Assembly (NCBI GenBank): GCA_035623075.1
Contig: DASPUC010000024.1
Coordinates: 1-64,000, forward strand
Direction: 5' to 3'
Length of the DNA: 64,000 nucleotides
Source of the DNA: Nitrospiraceae bacterium
GTDB taxonomy: Bacteria; Nitrospirota; Nitrospiria; Nitrospirales; Nitrospiraceae
The notes below the pieces were generated by a model. It did not search any database. It saw only the letters and a program-made list of their open reading frames with translations, and was not told where the DNA came from. This document shows, one piece after another, positions 9,056 through 16,965 of this stretch. A program made the translations under genes and the position numbers. Position 1 is the stretch's first letter, and every line of letters begins with the position of its first letter.

Positions 9056-9592
9056 TTAATGTGTGACGTGTGCTGATGGCTGGGAATGTCCGGGGAATTC
9101 ATGCCCCAGTGACTGAGGGAAACTGATCGAACCGTCGGGAAATTCCTGGCCCTTCTGCCAGAGATGATAAATCACTCCGTCCGTCTTCGATGCGGCTTCG
9201 GCAATCTCCTTCGCCTTATCGGCGGGCTCCAAGACCTGAACCCGGCCCGTGGCGATTTCGACTTTGTGGTCATGGAAGAAGCGATGCCAATGGATGGATG
9301 GAAGTTTGCTCGTCAGATCTTTCGCGACGAAATACTCAATTGCCACCAATGGTGCCTTCGGGTCCGTCGACTCAAACAGCAAGCACTGGAGAATCTTGTC
9401 TGAAATCCCCTTGCAGTAATGATGGAACGGCCCTCCCACCTCTCCATTCGGCATGAGGTGTGGTGCCTGCACATGGATGTCGTATCCCACGGCGGGCGAT
9501 TTCGGTTCGCCGCTTAGCGCCTGTTGAGGGGCGAGTCCGGCACATCCAAAGACGGTTATCGCGACAACGGCGAATAGCTTTTTTCTTATCAC
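9056..9592 (-). CDS. DUF1264 (OBAP-like) family protein, exported
   Basis: A protein of about 178 residues starting at a GTG that is preceded by AGGAGG at ideal spacing. An upstream ATG reading exists but lacks a ribosome site. The N-terminus KKLFAVVAITVFGCAGLAPQQALSGE is a signal peptide, possibly lipoprotein-like (FGCAG). The mature part shows the DUF1264/oil-body-associated-protein pattern: HLMPNGEVGGPFHHYCKGI, ILQCLLFESTDPKAPLVAIEY, then IHWHRFFHDHKVEIATGRVQVL. The His-rich segments (HHYC, HWHRFFHDH) could bind metal. The biochemical role is unknown. It lies between a di-heme peroxidase and a cytochrome c in a probable OxyR-controlled operon, which hints at oxidative-stress protection. 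Confidence 0.75.
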   Translation of the reverse strand: MIRKKLFAVVAITVFGCAGLAPQQALSGEPKSPAVGYDIHVQAPHLMPNGEVGGPFHHYCKGISDKILQCLLFESTDPKAPLVAIEYFVAKDLTSKLPSIHWHRFFHDHKVEIATGRVQVLEPADKAKEIAEAASKTDGVIYHLWQKGQEFPDGSISFPQSLGHEFPGHSQPSAHVTH

Positions 9593-9649
9593 AACAAACC
9601 TCCTGCGGTTAGAGTTTGGATGAATCGGTCCGGAGATCGAACTGGCGTG

Positions 9650-9683
9650 GACCGTGGCTCTTGTGTACATGAGAGCCACGGTC
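9650..9683. repeat. 12-bp inverted repeat after the peroxidase gene
   Basis: Arms GACCGTGGCTCT and AGAGCCACGGTC are separated by a 10-base loop, between the peroxidase stop and the DUF1264 GTG start. It is a strong hairpin without a T-run on the minus strand. It could be a leaky terminator or an mRNA stabiliser setting the ratio of peroxidase to downstream products. Confidence 0.7.
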
Positions 9684-9761
9684 GCATCAAAGGATTCGGA
9701 GATGGATTTTCTGAAAACTTTCCCGTTCCGCCAATGGCCGTGTCACGCAGGCGACAGGCCC

Positions 9762-10856
9762 TTATTTCGGGAAAGAGGTCGGCGCCTTGACGTGCTGCCA
9801 CCCTTCCCCATTGAGCGTGCGGAGGAACTCCACCAGGTCGTGCTTCTCCTGGTCCGTCAGCTCCAGCGGGATGATGAGATTGTCCTGGTGAGGATTCTTG
9901 ACCCCTCCCTTGTTATAGAAATTCACGACTTCTTCGAGGGTCTTGAACCGTCCGTCATGCATATAGGGTGCACTGCGTGCGACCTCCCGGAGGGTCGGAG
10001 TCTTGAATGCACCGATCTCTTCAGCATTCCCGGTCACCATATACCGACCGAGGTCCACCCTGTTGTCGTCCCAGCCGATGCCGAGGTTATGAAATTTCTC
10101 GTCGGTGAAGTTGAACCCGGAATGGCACTTTGTGCAGCGGGCTTTCTCACGGAACAAGATAAGGCCGTTCTGCGCCGCCGGCGAAATCGCCTTCTCATCT
10201 TGTCCTTGATCAAACCGGTCCCCCGGGCTGTTGCCGGAGAGAATCGTACGCTGGAAACTGGCGATGGCTTTTCCGACATTGTTGATGGTGATGTCTGATC
10301 CGAACACCTCCTGGAACAGTTTTCGATAGCCGGGGATCTTCTTCATCTTGGCGATCATTTCGTCATGGTTCTTGAAGCCATGCTCGACAGGATTGATGAA
10401 CGGCCCCACCGACTGGTCTTCCAGCGTCTCGGCCCGGCCGTCCCAGAACTGAGCCTTGCTGAATATGCGATTCAGCGACGCTGGGGCGCTGCGGCCTCCC
10501 TTGAGCCCATTGACACCCGTCGACACGGGATTTCCGTCCGTAAAGGCAAATTGCGGCAGATGGCAACTGGCACAGGCGATCGTGTTGTTTTTCGACAGTC
10601 GCTTGTCAAAGAACAGGAGGCGCCCGAGCTCCACCTTCTCCTTCGTCAGGGGATTGTCGGCAGGAATCACCACCGCGGTTTCTTCGAGGCCGAACGGAAT
10701 CTTGAGTTTGTATTCCCCTTTCGCCGCGTCAGTTGGCTTGCCAGCCGTTGCTTGCTCTCCCCGCACCTCACTGAAAGGGAGTCCCGCGAGCAGCACGAAC
10801 ATCGTCACCGCGCACACAGACATCGACGCTCCCAACTTTCGTGTTTTCATCTTCAT
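9762..10856 (-). CDS. Di-heme cytochrome c peroxidase (CcpA/MauG superfamily)
   Basis: About 364 residues, periplasmic, reducing hydrogen peroxide with electrons from a small cytochrome or quinol. It has a signal peptide (SVCAVTMFVLLAGLPFSEVRG) and an N-terminal heme domain with CASCH in NNTIACASCHLPQFAF. The C-terminal heme domain carries CTKCH in KARCTKCHSGFNFTDEKFH. Family signatures include GGRSAPASLNR, AQFWDGRAETLEDQ, PFINPVEHGF and APYMHDGRFKTLEEVV. The ATG at 10856 (MKMKTRKLG) is preceded by AAGAAGGGGGGAA and opens the signal peptide, so the longer upstream reading was rejected. It is divergent from oxyR, the expected arrangement for a peroxide-induced gene, and is followed by DUF1264 and cytochrome genes. 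Confidence 0.93.
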   Translation of the reverse strand: MKMKTRKLGASMSVCAVTMFVLLAGLPFSEVRGEQATAGKPTDAAKGEYKLKIPFGLEETAVVIPADNPLTKEKVELGRLLFFDKRLSKNNTIACASCHLPQFAFTDGNPVSTGVNGLKGGRSAPASLNRIFSKAQFWDGRAETLEDQSVGPFINPVEHGFKNHDEMIAKMKKIPGYRKLFQEVFGSDITINNVGKAIASFQRTILSGNSPGDRFDQGQDEKAISPAAQNGLILFREKARCTKCHSGFNFTDEKFHNLGIGWDDNRVDLGRYMVTGNAEEIGAFKTPTLREVARSAPYMHDGRFKTLEEVVNFYNKGGVKNPHQDNLIIPLELTDQEKHDLVEFLRTLNGEGWQHVKAPTSFPK

Positions 10857-11010
10857 TTCCCCCCTTCTTTTAGGAATACACACGCCATTGTGCGTTAAAT
10901 CCGTCGCCGACATCAATCTATTCTCGCTCCATTGATTAGTCTAATTGATTGTGTTATGCATGACGATTAAAAGAGCAAATCATTCAGTTCCTCCTCTTAA
11001 CAGGCTGGCC
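10857..11010. promoter_or_regulatory. Divergent promoter region between peroxidase and oxyR
   Basis: The 154-base space between the two start codons is AT-richer than its surroundings. It holds a dyad ATTAG-T-CTAAT at 10935-10945 inside ATTGATTAGTCTAATTGATT. LysR-type regulators bind such short dyads near their own divergent promoters, so this is a candidate OxyR site. It does not match the full E. coli OxyR consensus and no clean -35/-10 pair is evident. Confidence 0.45.
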
Positions 11011-11931
11011 ATGACTCTGACCGAACTCCGCTACATCATAGCCGTGGCGCAGGAACGGCACTTCGGCCGCGCCTCCTCTCGTTGCTTCATTACGCAGCCG
11101 GCACTCAGTCTGGCCATTCAGAAGCTGGAGGACGAACTGGGAACGACGATTTTCGAACGTCGCAAAAACGACGTGGCGCTCACGCCGGCTGGAGCAAAGA
11201 TCGTCGAACAGGCGCAGCGAGTGATAGAGGAAGCAGACCGCATCAAATTGATTGCGGCAGAGGGAAAGGATCAGCTCGTCGGCCCGCTGCGCTTAGGAGT
11301 CATCGCCACCGTCGGGCCCTATCTTCTGCCTGACTTAGTTCCTCTGTTGCATAAGCGGGCACCGGCCATGCCCTTGGAGATCGAAGAAAACCTGACGGCG
11401 AACCTCACCGCCATGCTGAAGAACGGAAAGCTGGATGCAATCATACTGGCTCTTCCATTCGATGAGCCTGGTATCGTCTCCCAACCGCTCTATGAGGAAG
11501 AATTTAAGCTCGTCGTCCCCGTCACCCATCCTTGGGCCCACCGGAAACTCATCGACTCTCGCGCCCTGGCTGGCGAGAAGGTGATTCTGCCACATGCAGG
11601 ACACTGCTTCCGGCTTCAAGTGTTAGAAGCCTGTCCCGAACTCAGCCGATCGGATATGGACGTGATGCAAGGAAACTCGCTCGAAACGATTCGCCACATG
11701 GTGGCCTCGGGGCTCGGCATCACCGTGTTGCCTTCCAGTGCACTGACGCCCAAGTATCATAATAAGAGGCTCGCCGTCCTGCCCTTTGCGAAACCGGTCC
11801 CAGGAAGGCAGATCGGGTTGTCCTGGAGAAAAGGATTCGCTCGTCCTGATGCCTTGAAGGCGATCGCGGACTGCATCCGCACGTTGAAGATCCCCGGGCT
11901 GAAGATGCTACGACCCCTGGCTGAGAGCTGA
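11011..11931 (+). CDS. oxyR: OxyR, hydrogen-peroxide-sensing LysR-type regulator
   Basis: A LysR regulator of 306 residues. The winged helix N-terminus MTLTELRYIIAVAQERHFGRA continues with CFITQPALSLAIQKLE, matching OxyR more closely than other LysR proteins. In the C-terminal sensor domain GHCFRLQVLEAC aligns with the E. coli OxyR segment around the peroxidatic Cys199 and resolving Cys208, so both redox cysteines are present. The ATG at 11011 was chosen because OxyR proteins begin at MTLTEL; a longer reading from 10945 has no family support. It is divergent from the cytochrome c peroxidase operon, its likely target. The last residues (LAES) and stop lie in a GCTGATAGCTGA-type repeat. Confidence 0.92.
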   Translation: MTLTELRYIIAVAQERHFGRASSRCFITQPALSLAIQKLEDELGTTIFERRKNDVALTPAGAKIVEQAQRVIEEADRIKLIAAEGKDQLVGPLRLGVIATVGPYLLPDLVPLLHKRAPAMPLEIEENLTANLTAMLKNGKLDAIILALPFDEPGIVSQPLYEEEFKLVVPVTHPWAHRKLIDSRALAGEKVILPHAGHCFRLQVLEACPELSRSDMDVMQGNSLETIRHMVASGLGITVLPSSALTPKYHNKRLAVLPFAKPVPGRQIGLSWRKGFARPDALKAIADCIRTLKIPGLKMLRPLAES

Positions 11932-11950
11932 CAGCTGATAGCTGGATGCT
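11919..11950. repeat. Family 3 repeat (tandem AGCTGA units)
   Basis: Reads CTGGCTGAGAGCTGACAGC and then TGATAGCTGGATGC: near-tandem copies of a 7-8 base unit. It supplies the oxyR stop codon. The same family occurs at 16077-16103, inside and beside the DUF559 element (23934-23987 and 24431-24455), and at 29233-29256 and 29455-29473. Confidence 0.7.
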
Positions 11951-11999
11951 GCCCGCCTTGATCTTTGCGTTCGCTTGTGTCCTGAATGTGACCAGGCGA

Positions 12000-13469
12000 A
12001 TGACCGCGACGATAGCAACCATGTGGACCAGTCCGTCCGTCCCATATCTCGTCGTCATCGCTGGCAGTGCCGGAGCGCTGGCGGCCGGCAGCGCCATGCA
12101 TGCCTGGTGGCCTGATTGGCGGTGGCACCATGAGGCGCTCCACTCGGCCATTGAGGCAGTGGGAGGCCTCGTCTCCATCGCGATGGCGATGGTGCTACTG
12201 CATACTCCTAGCGAGTCCGCTTCCAGAAAATACCGGGCGCTCGCCGCTGGATTCCTCGGCATGGGACTCCTCGAAGAGTTTCATGCGATCTCGCAACCGG
12301 GCAATGGCTTCGTGCTCTTTCGAAACCTGGCCAGCCTGGCGGGCGGCGTCGGCTTTCTGCTGGTGTGGAGGTCGCGTGTTCCCGATGGTGAATCGAGGCT
12401 GCGTCGAGTCCCCTTAATCGTCGCAACCGGAGCCTTGTCGTTGGGAACGTGGTTTCTGATCTTTCCCGAGCAGATTCCCGAGATGGTCCGAAATGGAGAA
12501 TTTACGCCGACGGCGGTTGCGCCGCAAAGTCTGGCCTGCCTGTTTTTTCTGGCGGCGACGGCGCGCCTTCTGTGGGACTACCGGCGCTCTGGTCGATCCG
12601 AGGATGCGCTCTTCGCGAGCCTGGCTCTCCTGTTCGGTCTCGCTGAGTTCGTGTTCATGTACTCAATCCCCTGGGACAACCGCTGGTGGTTCTGGCATTC
12701 GCTACGTCTGATCGCCTCCCTCCTCGCATTGGGATACATTGGGCGCAATTATTTACAGGTCGCCTCCGACTTACAAACGTCTCTCGCGCGGACCATGGAA
12801 ACCGAGGAGACTTTACGGCGGAGCGAGGGACAGCTCCGTCAGCTCCTCGATGAACGAGAGCGCATGGCCCAGGACCTGCACGACAGTACTATCCAGTCCC
12901 TCTTCGCCATCGGGCTCAATCTCGAACGATGCCAACGTCTCGCCTCAACAGTCCAACAGGGTCTCGGCGCACACTTGGGCGCGGCGGTAGCCGGCCTTAA
13001 GTCCGTCATACGAGACCTACGGGGGTATATTCTCGGCGTCGAGCCGACGATTTCGAACGGAAGGGCGCTCGAAGCGGCCCTGGGCTCACTGGTGCGCGAG
13101 TTCAACGATTCGCACCAACCTCAGTTTCGTATGGTGACGAGTTCCATCGCTGCGGACCGGTTGACCCCCGAACAGGCGACGCATCTGCTCGCCATCGCCC
13201 GAGAAGCCATGAGCAACAGCCGCCGGCACTCAGCGGCTCGCACAGGGACACTCTCACTCCAACTGGACGATGGATCGGTCCGTCTGACCGTGGAGGACGA
13301 CGGAGTCGGGTTCGATGTCGGAACTGTCATGGGGCAGGGTCACGGGTTGATTAATATGGAGAGGCGTACCAGAAAGCTGGGAGGCCGGTTTGAGGTCGCG
13401 TCCGAGCCAGGTCACGGAACAAGGATTGTGTGCGACCTCCCTCAGGAGCGAACTGATGCCGCGACCTGA
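12000..13469 (+). CDS. Membrane sensor histidine kinase, NarX/DegS (HisKA_3) type
   Basis: About 489 residues. The N-terminal 270 residues hold seven or so hydrophobic segments (PYLVVIAGSAGALAAGS, VGGLVSIAMAMVLLH and others) forming an integral-membrane sensor without a recognisable periplasmic domain. A short coiled coil (LARTMETEETLRRSEGQL) leads to a HisKA_3 box MAQDLHDSTIQSLFAIGL with the phospho-acceptor His. A HATPase_c domain follows with HLLAIAREAMSNSRRH, VEDDGVGFD and GHGLINMERRTRKLGG. A reading from 11946 is open, but that ATG lies in a family 3 repeat, so 12000 (or 12021) is more credible. It overlaps the response regulator by 14 bases and they should form one phosphorelay. The stimulus is unknown; downstream thiol-redox genes suggest redox or metal stress. 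Confidence 0.85.
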   Translation: MTATIATMWTSPSVPYLVVIAGSAGALAAGSAMHAWWPDWRWHHEALHSAIEAVGGLVSIAMAMVLLHTPSESASRKYRALAAGFLGMGLLEEFHAISQPGNGFVLFRNLASLAGGVGFLLVWRSRVPDGESRLRRVPLIVATGALSLGTWFLIFPEQIPEMVRNGEFTPTAVAPQSLACLFFLAATARLLWDYRRSGRSEDALFASLALLFGLAEFVFMYSIPWDNRWWFWHSLRLIASLLALGYIGRNYLQVASDLQTSLARTMETEETLRRSEGQLRQLLDERERMAQDLHDSTIQSLFAIGLNLERCQRLASTVQQGLGAHLGAAVAGLKSVIRDLRGYILGVEPTISNGRALEAALGSLVREFNDSHQPQFRMVTSSIAADRLTPEQATHLLAIAREAMSNSRRHSAARTGTLSLQLDDGSVRLTVEDDGVGFDVGTVMGQGHGLINMERRTRKLGGRFEVASEPGHGTRIVCDLPQERTDAAT

Positions 13470-14118
13470 GACGAAACCGATCCGGCTCCTCTTGGTGGAC
13501 GATCACGAGGTCCTCCGCATCGGTCTGCGAACATTGTTTGCCGAGGCCGGAGGATTTCAAGTCGTCGGCGAGGCCGGCACCATGGTCTCCGCCGTGGCAG
13601 ACGCGTTAAGGCTCAAACCGAACGTCATATTGATGGACGTCCGGCTTCCGGATGGGAACGGGATCGAGGCCTGTCGCGCGATCCGTGCGACGCATCCTGA
13701 GACGAGGGTACTGTTCTTGACCTCCTTTGCGGACGATGACGCGGTGCTCGCCACCATCCTGGCCGGGGCCGATGGATTTCTCCTGAAGGAAGTGAGCAGC
13801 GAGCAGTTGATCGATGCGGTCAAGACGGTGGCATCGGGACAGTCGATCCTCGACCCTGCCGTCACGCAGCGCGTGCTCGCCAAAGTGAAATCTCTATCAG
13901 CGCCGGCGCAACAGGACAAACGTGAGCCCTTGTCGCCTCAGGAGGAACGGGTGCTGGCTTTGGTGGCGGAAGGGAAAACGAATAAAGAAATCGCCGTCTC
14001 GTTGAACCTGAGCGACAAAACCGTCGGCCACTACCTCGAAAATATTTTTCAGAAACTGCGCGTCACCCGCCGATCTCAGGCAGCTGTCTACTTCACCCAA
14101 CAACATCCCAAACAGTAG
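13456..14118 (+). CDS. NarL/FixJ-type response regulator
   Basis: About 220 residues. The receiver domain begins IRLLLVDDHEVLRIGLRTLF, has the phosphorylatable Asp in VILMDVRLPDGNG and the conserved Lys in GFLLKEVSSEQL. A LuxR-type HTH follows near the C-terminus: LSPQEERVLALVAEGKTNKEIA, then KTVGHYLENIFQKLRV. The ATG at 13456 has CAGGAG upstream and overlaps the kinase stop, so the two are translationally coupled. It probably activates genes in response to its kinase, perhaps including the following DsrE/TlpA/CcdA genes. Two hairpins separate it from those genes. Confidence 0.9.
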   Translation: MPRPETKPIRLLLVDDHEVLRIGLRTLFAEAGGFQVVGEAGTMVSAVADALRLKPNVILMDVRLPDGNGIEACRAIRATHPETRVLFLTSFADDDAVLATILAGADGFLLKEVSSEQLIDAVKTVASGQSILDPAVTQRVLAKVKSLSAPAQQDKREPLSPQEERVLALVAEGKTNKEIAVSLNLSDKTVGHYLENIFQKLRVTRRSQAAVYFTQQHPKQ

Positions 14119-14195
14119 TCCCCCTCCCATCCCTCCTCCATAATCTATGAGGGAGGACAAGGGTGGGGGCATTCCCCCCTATCGGATAGGGGAAT
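14119..14195 (+). terminator. Two hairpins after the response regulator, probable terminator
   Basis: The first is an imperfect GC-rich palindrome (CCCCCTCCCATCCCTC ... GAGGGAGGACAAGGGTGGGGG) that looks like a degenerate relative of the family 1 repeat. The second is TTCCCC(CC)TATC G GATAGGGGAA at about 14172-14193, followed by TAAATGTTCC. Together they probably end the kinase-regulator transcript. The T-run is poor, so confidence is moderate. Confidence 0.4.
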
Positions 14196-14304
14196 AAATG
14201 TTCCTCTTTCGAAGCGATCTCCCCTACCGGCTCGCCGGCTCGGCACGTACGATGTGCGCATGAATTCCATTTCACTTCACGTTCACTACATCAAGGAGGA
14301 TGCC

Positions 14305-14769
14305 ATGATGAGCTTCGCGAGTCGCATGCAGGTGCTGTCCCTTGTTTTCGTAGTCGCGACCATGCTGGCGTGGCCTGTGAGTCAGGCTCAGGCGGCCGAA
14401 GGACAACAGAAAGTCAAGGTTCTCTATCACGTCGATGGAAAAGACCCGGAGGTGGCGAAATACGCGCTCGCCCTCATTAACAAGCACATCGATGCGGAAG
14501 GCGGGCCGGACAAGATCGATGTCGAGCTGGTCGTGCACGGACCAGCGCTTGAATTGTTCGAGAAGGACAAGATGGACCCGGAGATGACGAAGCGATTCGA
14601 TCAGATCATCGAGAAAGGCGCCAAGGCGGAGATGTGTCAGGTGTCGATGAAGGCCTTCGGCAAGACCATCGACAATTTGGCGAAGGGATTTGTCGCCACG
14701 CTGCACCCGGTAGCTGTAAAGCGGATCGCGGATCTGCAGAAGGAAGGTTACCTCTATATTAAGCCATGA
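14305..14769 (+). CDS. Exported DsrE-family protein
   Basis: About 154 residues with a signal peptide (MQVLSLVFVVATMLAWPVSQAQAA). The mature part KVKVLYHVDGKDPEVAKYALALINKH, IDVELVVHGPALELFEK and CQVSMKAFGK follows the DsrE/DsrF/TusD fold, whose members handle persulfide sulfur. A single Cys in AEMCQVSMK is at the position where DsrE proteins often carry the sulfur-binding cysteine. AAGGAGG precedes paired ATGs at 14305 and 14308. Its export to the periplasm and the adjacent TlpA-like and CcdA-like genes suggest a periplasmic thiol or sulfur relay. The substrate is not indicated. Confidence 0.8.
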   Translation: MMSFASRMQVLSLVFVVATMLAWPVSQAQAAEGQQKVKVLYHVDGKDPEVAKYALALINKHIDAEGGPDKIDVELVVHGPALELFEKDKMDPEMTKRFDQIIEKGAKAEMCQVSMKAFGKTIDNLAKGFVATLHPVAVKRIADLQKEGYLYIKP

Positions 14770-14783
14770 AACGGAGGGTCGTC

Positions 14784-15284
14784 ATGCGTTGGTTCGGTAC
14801 AAGCATTCTCGTATGCTTGATCGTTTTGTCTGGATCGCCGGAGCTGCTGGCGACACCGACCGGCTGGCCGGCGCCGGCGTTCGAGTTGGTCACGTTCACT
14901 GGCGAGTCCTACAGCAATGAATCGCTGAAGGGCCGGCCAACCTTGCTGGTCTTCTGGGCTCCCTGGTGCAAGGTCTGTCAGCGCGACCTGCCGCTCGTGG
15001 GAGAATTTTATCAGCGGGAAAGACCGGCGCAACTCCGGATCGTCTCGATCGGATTCGCAGACACCAGAACGAACGTCACACAATTCGTCAAAGAACGGTC
15101 CGGGACGTTCGTCTTCCCAACCGCCTATGACGAAGATCGCTGGGTCGCCCAGGCGTTCAAGGTCAACGCGACCCCGACGTACGTGTTGTTGGATGCTCAG
15201 GGAAGCATCGTGCTGGTCCATCGTGGAGGAGGCATCCTTCAGAACTTCCAGTTCCGGGAGTTTCTGTCCACACTGAAAGGATGA
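14784..15284 (+). CDS. TlpA/ResA-like periplasmic thioredoxin-fold protein
   Basis: About 166 residues with an N-terminal signal or anchor (SILVCLIVLSGSPELLA). The thioredoxin active site is WCKVC in FWAPWCKVCQRDLPLV, with the cis-Pro loop KVNATPTYVLLDAQG. This AhpC/TSA-Redoxin type reduces disulfides in the periplasm, classically during cytochrome c maturation. An ATG at 14766 overlaps the DsrE stop, but ATG 14784 has CGGAGG at proper spacing and is preferred. The CcdA-like gene overlaps its stop (ATGA) and would supply electrons from cytoplasmic thioredoxin. Confidence 0.88.
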   Translation: MRWFGTSILVCLIVLSGSPELLATPTGWPAPAFELVTFTGESYSNESLKGRPTLLVFWAPWCKVCQRDLPLVGEFYQRERPAQLRIVSIGFADTRTNVTQFVKERSGTFVFPTAYDEDRWVAQAFKVNATPTYVLLDAQGSIVLVHRGGGILQNFQFREFLSTLKG

Positions 15285-16096
15285 TAATCGCAGGTAGGGA
15301 GAGGGTAACCGCCCTCTCCCCACTTTCGATTGCCGTCATAATTATGCTCGAATCTCTTCCACAGACTTCACTGATGGCCGCCTTTGTCGCTGGACTACTC
15401 TCGTTCATCTCTCCCTGTGTGTTGCCGCTGGTTCCTTCATATCTCATATACATCACCGGCCTCTCACTGGACCAACTATCCGATTCCGTCGAGCGGCGCC
15501 GTCAGCGCAAGACGATCCTGGTCAATGCACTCCTGTTCACTGTGGGCTTTTCACTTGTTTTCATCGGATTCGGAGCTTCGGCCAGTTTACTCGGTCAGTT
15601 CCTGACGGACCATCAGCAGCTCATCCGGAAAGTCGGCGGCGTCTGCATCATCCTGTTCGGGCTGTACCTCATGGGCATTTTGAAACTCACATTCCTCATG
15701 GCAGAGAGGCGCATTCATCTGCAAAACCGTCCGGCAGGCTATGCCGGTTCAGCACTGATCGGGGCAACCTTTGCCGCCGGCTGGACTCCCTGCGTGGGTC
15801 CGGTGCTCGGCACCATGCTGCTCTATGCGAGCACGACTGAGACCCTTATGGACGGGGTGATGCTGCTGACGTTCTATTCGGCCGGTTTGGGCTTACCGTT
15901 CTTTGGAGCAGCGCTGGGGATCGACCGATTCCTGGCTTCGTTCAAACGGGTCTGCGGGTACCTCGGCGTCGTTTCAGCGATGAGCGGGGTCTTGCTCGTC
16001 CTCTTCGGCTTCCTCGTCTACCATGATTCTCTGACAATGCTGACATCCGTCTTCGAACGATACGGCATCGGTATCTACCTGATAGCTGACGGCTGA
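15281..16096 (+). CDS. CcdA/DsbD-like membrane thiol transporter
   Basis: About 271 residues with six predicted membrane segments. It carries the two conserved Cys regions of the CcdA/DsbD transmembrane family: LLSFISPCVLPLVPSYLIY in helix 1 and AAGWTPCVGPVLGTMLLY in helix 4. The protein moves reducing equivalents from cytoplasmic thioredoxin to a periplasmic partner, here most likely the adjacent TlpA-like protein, for cytochrome c maturation or related thiol reduction. The ATG at 15281 overlaps the previous stop; MLESLPQ at 15344 is an alternative start nearer to family norms. The C-terminus (YLIADG) and stop are supplied by a GCTGATAGCTGA repeat. Confidence 0.88.
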   Translation: MIIAGRERVTALSPLSIAVIIMLESLPQTSLMAAFVAGLLSFISPCVLPLVPSYLIYITGLSLDQLSDSVERRRQRKTILVNALLFTVGFSLVFIGFGASASLLGQFLTDHQQLIRKVGGVCIILFGLYLMGILKLTFLMAERRIHLQNRPAGYAGSALIGATFAAGWTPCVGPVLGTMLLYASTTETLMDGVMLLTFYSAGLGLPFFGAALGIDRFLASFKRVCGYLGVVSAMSGVLLVLFGFLVYHDSLTMLTSVFERYGIGIYLIADG

Positions 16097-16193
16097 TAGC
16101 TGGAGGCTACTTTGAGACTGTTGCAAAATTACCGGTGCGCAAGACAAGCAAATCTTTCAGCCGGAGTGCGTGGGCGAAAATATCGTTCTCACT

Positions 16194-16317
16194 GAGAATG
16201 CTGAAAAAGCCTGCTCAGCAAGGCCGCAGCGAGCGAAAGGCTGAGGCGTACTCAGTTCTGTACGTCGAGGCCTTGAGCGAGGCGAGAACGCAGCTGGAAG
16301 GCTTTTACAACATTCTC
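16194..16317. repeat. 124-bp imperfect fold-back repeat
   Basis: The ends GAGAATGCTGAAAAAGCC and GGCTTTTACAACATTCTC are inverted copies with a few mismatches. Inside lies a second inverted pair (GGCGTAC ... GTACGTC and AAGGCC ... GGCCTT). The whole stretch can fold into one long branched hairpin with no coding potential. It lies between the convergent CcdA-like and VOC genes and overlaps the VOC stop by two bases, so it could serve as a two-way terminator. Its size and ends resemble a MITE or an extended REP-type unit. No second copy was seen in this window. Confidence 0.75.
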
Positions 16318-16909
16318 ACTTGATCGTGGACTTCATCAAACTATCGGCCTGTGGCGGGGAGAAACCTTGATAGCCGCGGTGCCGTTCGGCGAGTTCGAGC
16401 ACCGAAAACGGCTGACCATCGACCATTTCAGGAGCAGTAAAGATTTGGCGTAATGGGCCGCCGCGCGCGCCCACGATCTGGCCTGCAAAGACGACGCCTT
16501 TCATCTTCAGCCGATCGATCGCCTTCTCGATATCGTCCACACGCGCAGCGACGTGATGGTAGACATGGTCTCCGAATTTTTTGACCCATCCGGGGATGAT
16601 ACTCGTTTTACCCCGTTCGTCAGGATAGGCCTGATCCACGAATAGTGCAGGATACCCGGCTTTTCGATAGACCTTGGCGTACCAATCGTCGTACTGCAAC
16701 GTCTCACTGTAGGCGTAACCGAGCTTCGTGTATTCCTCGGCGCGCCGATCGACGTCCAGCGTCCGCAGGGTCAGATGGTCCGCCACCGGGTAGAAGCCGA
16801 CGCCAGCCTCCTCCAGCAATTCCCGGAGGATTTTGGCCGCGTGGTTGCGCGCCACATACGCATCAATCATTCGGCTGATCAGCGCATCGAGTTGAGCCGC
16901 TTGGTCCAT
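16316..16909 (-). CDS. VOC/glyoxalase-fold protein, DUF1338-like (possible 2-oxoadipate oxygenase relative)
   Basis: A 197-residue cytoplasmic protein. ADHLTLRTLDV, then FGDHVYHHVAARVDDIEKAI, then FSVLELAERHRGYQGF give a His, His, Glu spacing like the metal site of VOC enzymes. The layout also recalls DUF1338 proteins, whose characterised member HglS converts 2-oxoadipate to 2-hydroxyglutarate in lysine catabolism. It is much shorter than HglS, so equivalence is inferred, not shown. Its neighbours on the same strand are an ALDH7-type dehydrogenase and a saccharopine dehydrogenase, which fits lysine degradation. A solo family 1 palindrome lies between it and the dehydrogenase gene. A different VOC activity is possible. 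Confidence 0.6.
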   Translation of the reverse strand: MDQAAQLDALISRMIDAYVARNHAAKILRELLEEAGVGFYPVADHLTLRTLDVDRRAEEYTKLGYAYSETLQYDDWYAKVYRKAGYPALFVDQAYPDERGKTSIIPGWVKKFGDHVYHHVAARVDDIEKAIDRLKMKGVVFAGQIVGARGGPLRQIFTAPEMVDGQPFSVLELAERHRGYQGFSPPQADSLMKSTIK

Positions 16910-16934
16910 GGTGACGACTCCTTACCTCCCCTTG

Positions 16935-16955
16935 CCCCTCCTTAATAAGGAGGGG
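16935..16955. repeat. Family 1 palindrome, solo copy
   Basis: A 21-bp palindrome with arms CCCCTCCTTA / TAAGGAGGGG, embedded in CTCCCCTTG ... GTAGGGCAGGTC. It lies in the 56-base gap between the ALDH gene stop and the VOC gene start, so inside an operon. Further solo copies are at 21792-21812 and 22373-22393. Confidence 0.9.
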
Positions 16956-16965
16956 GTAGGGCAGG

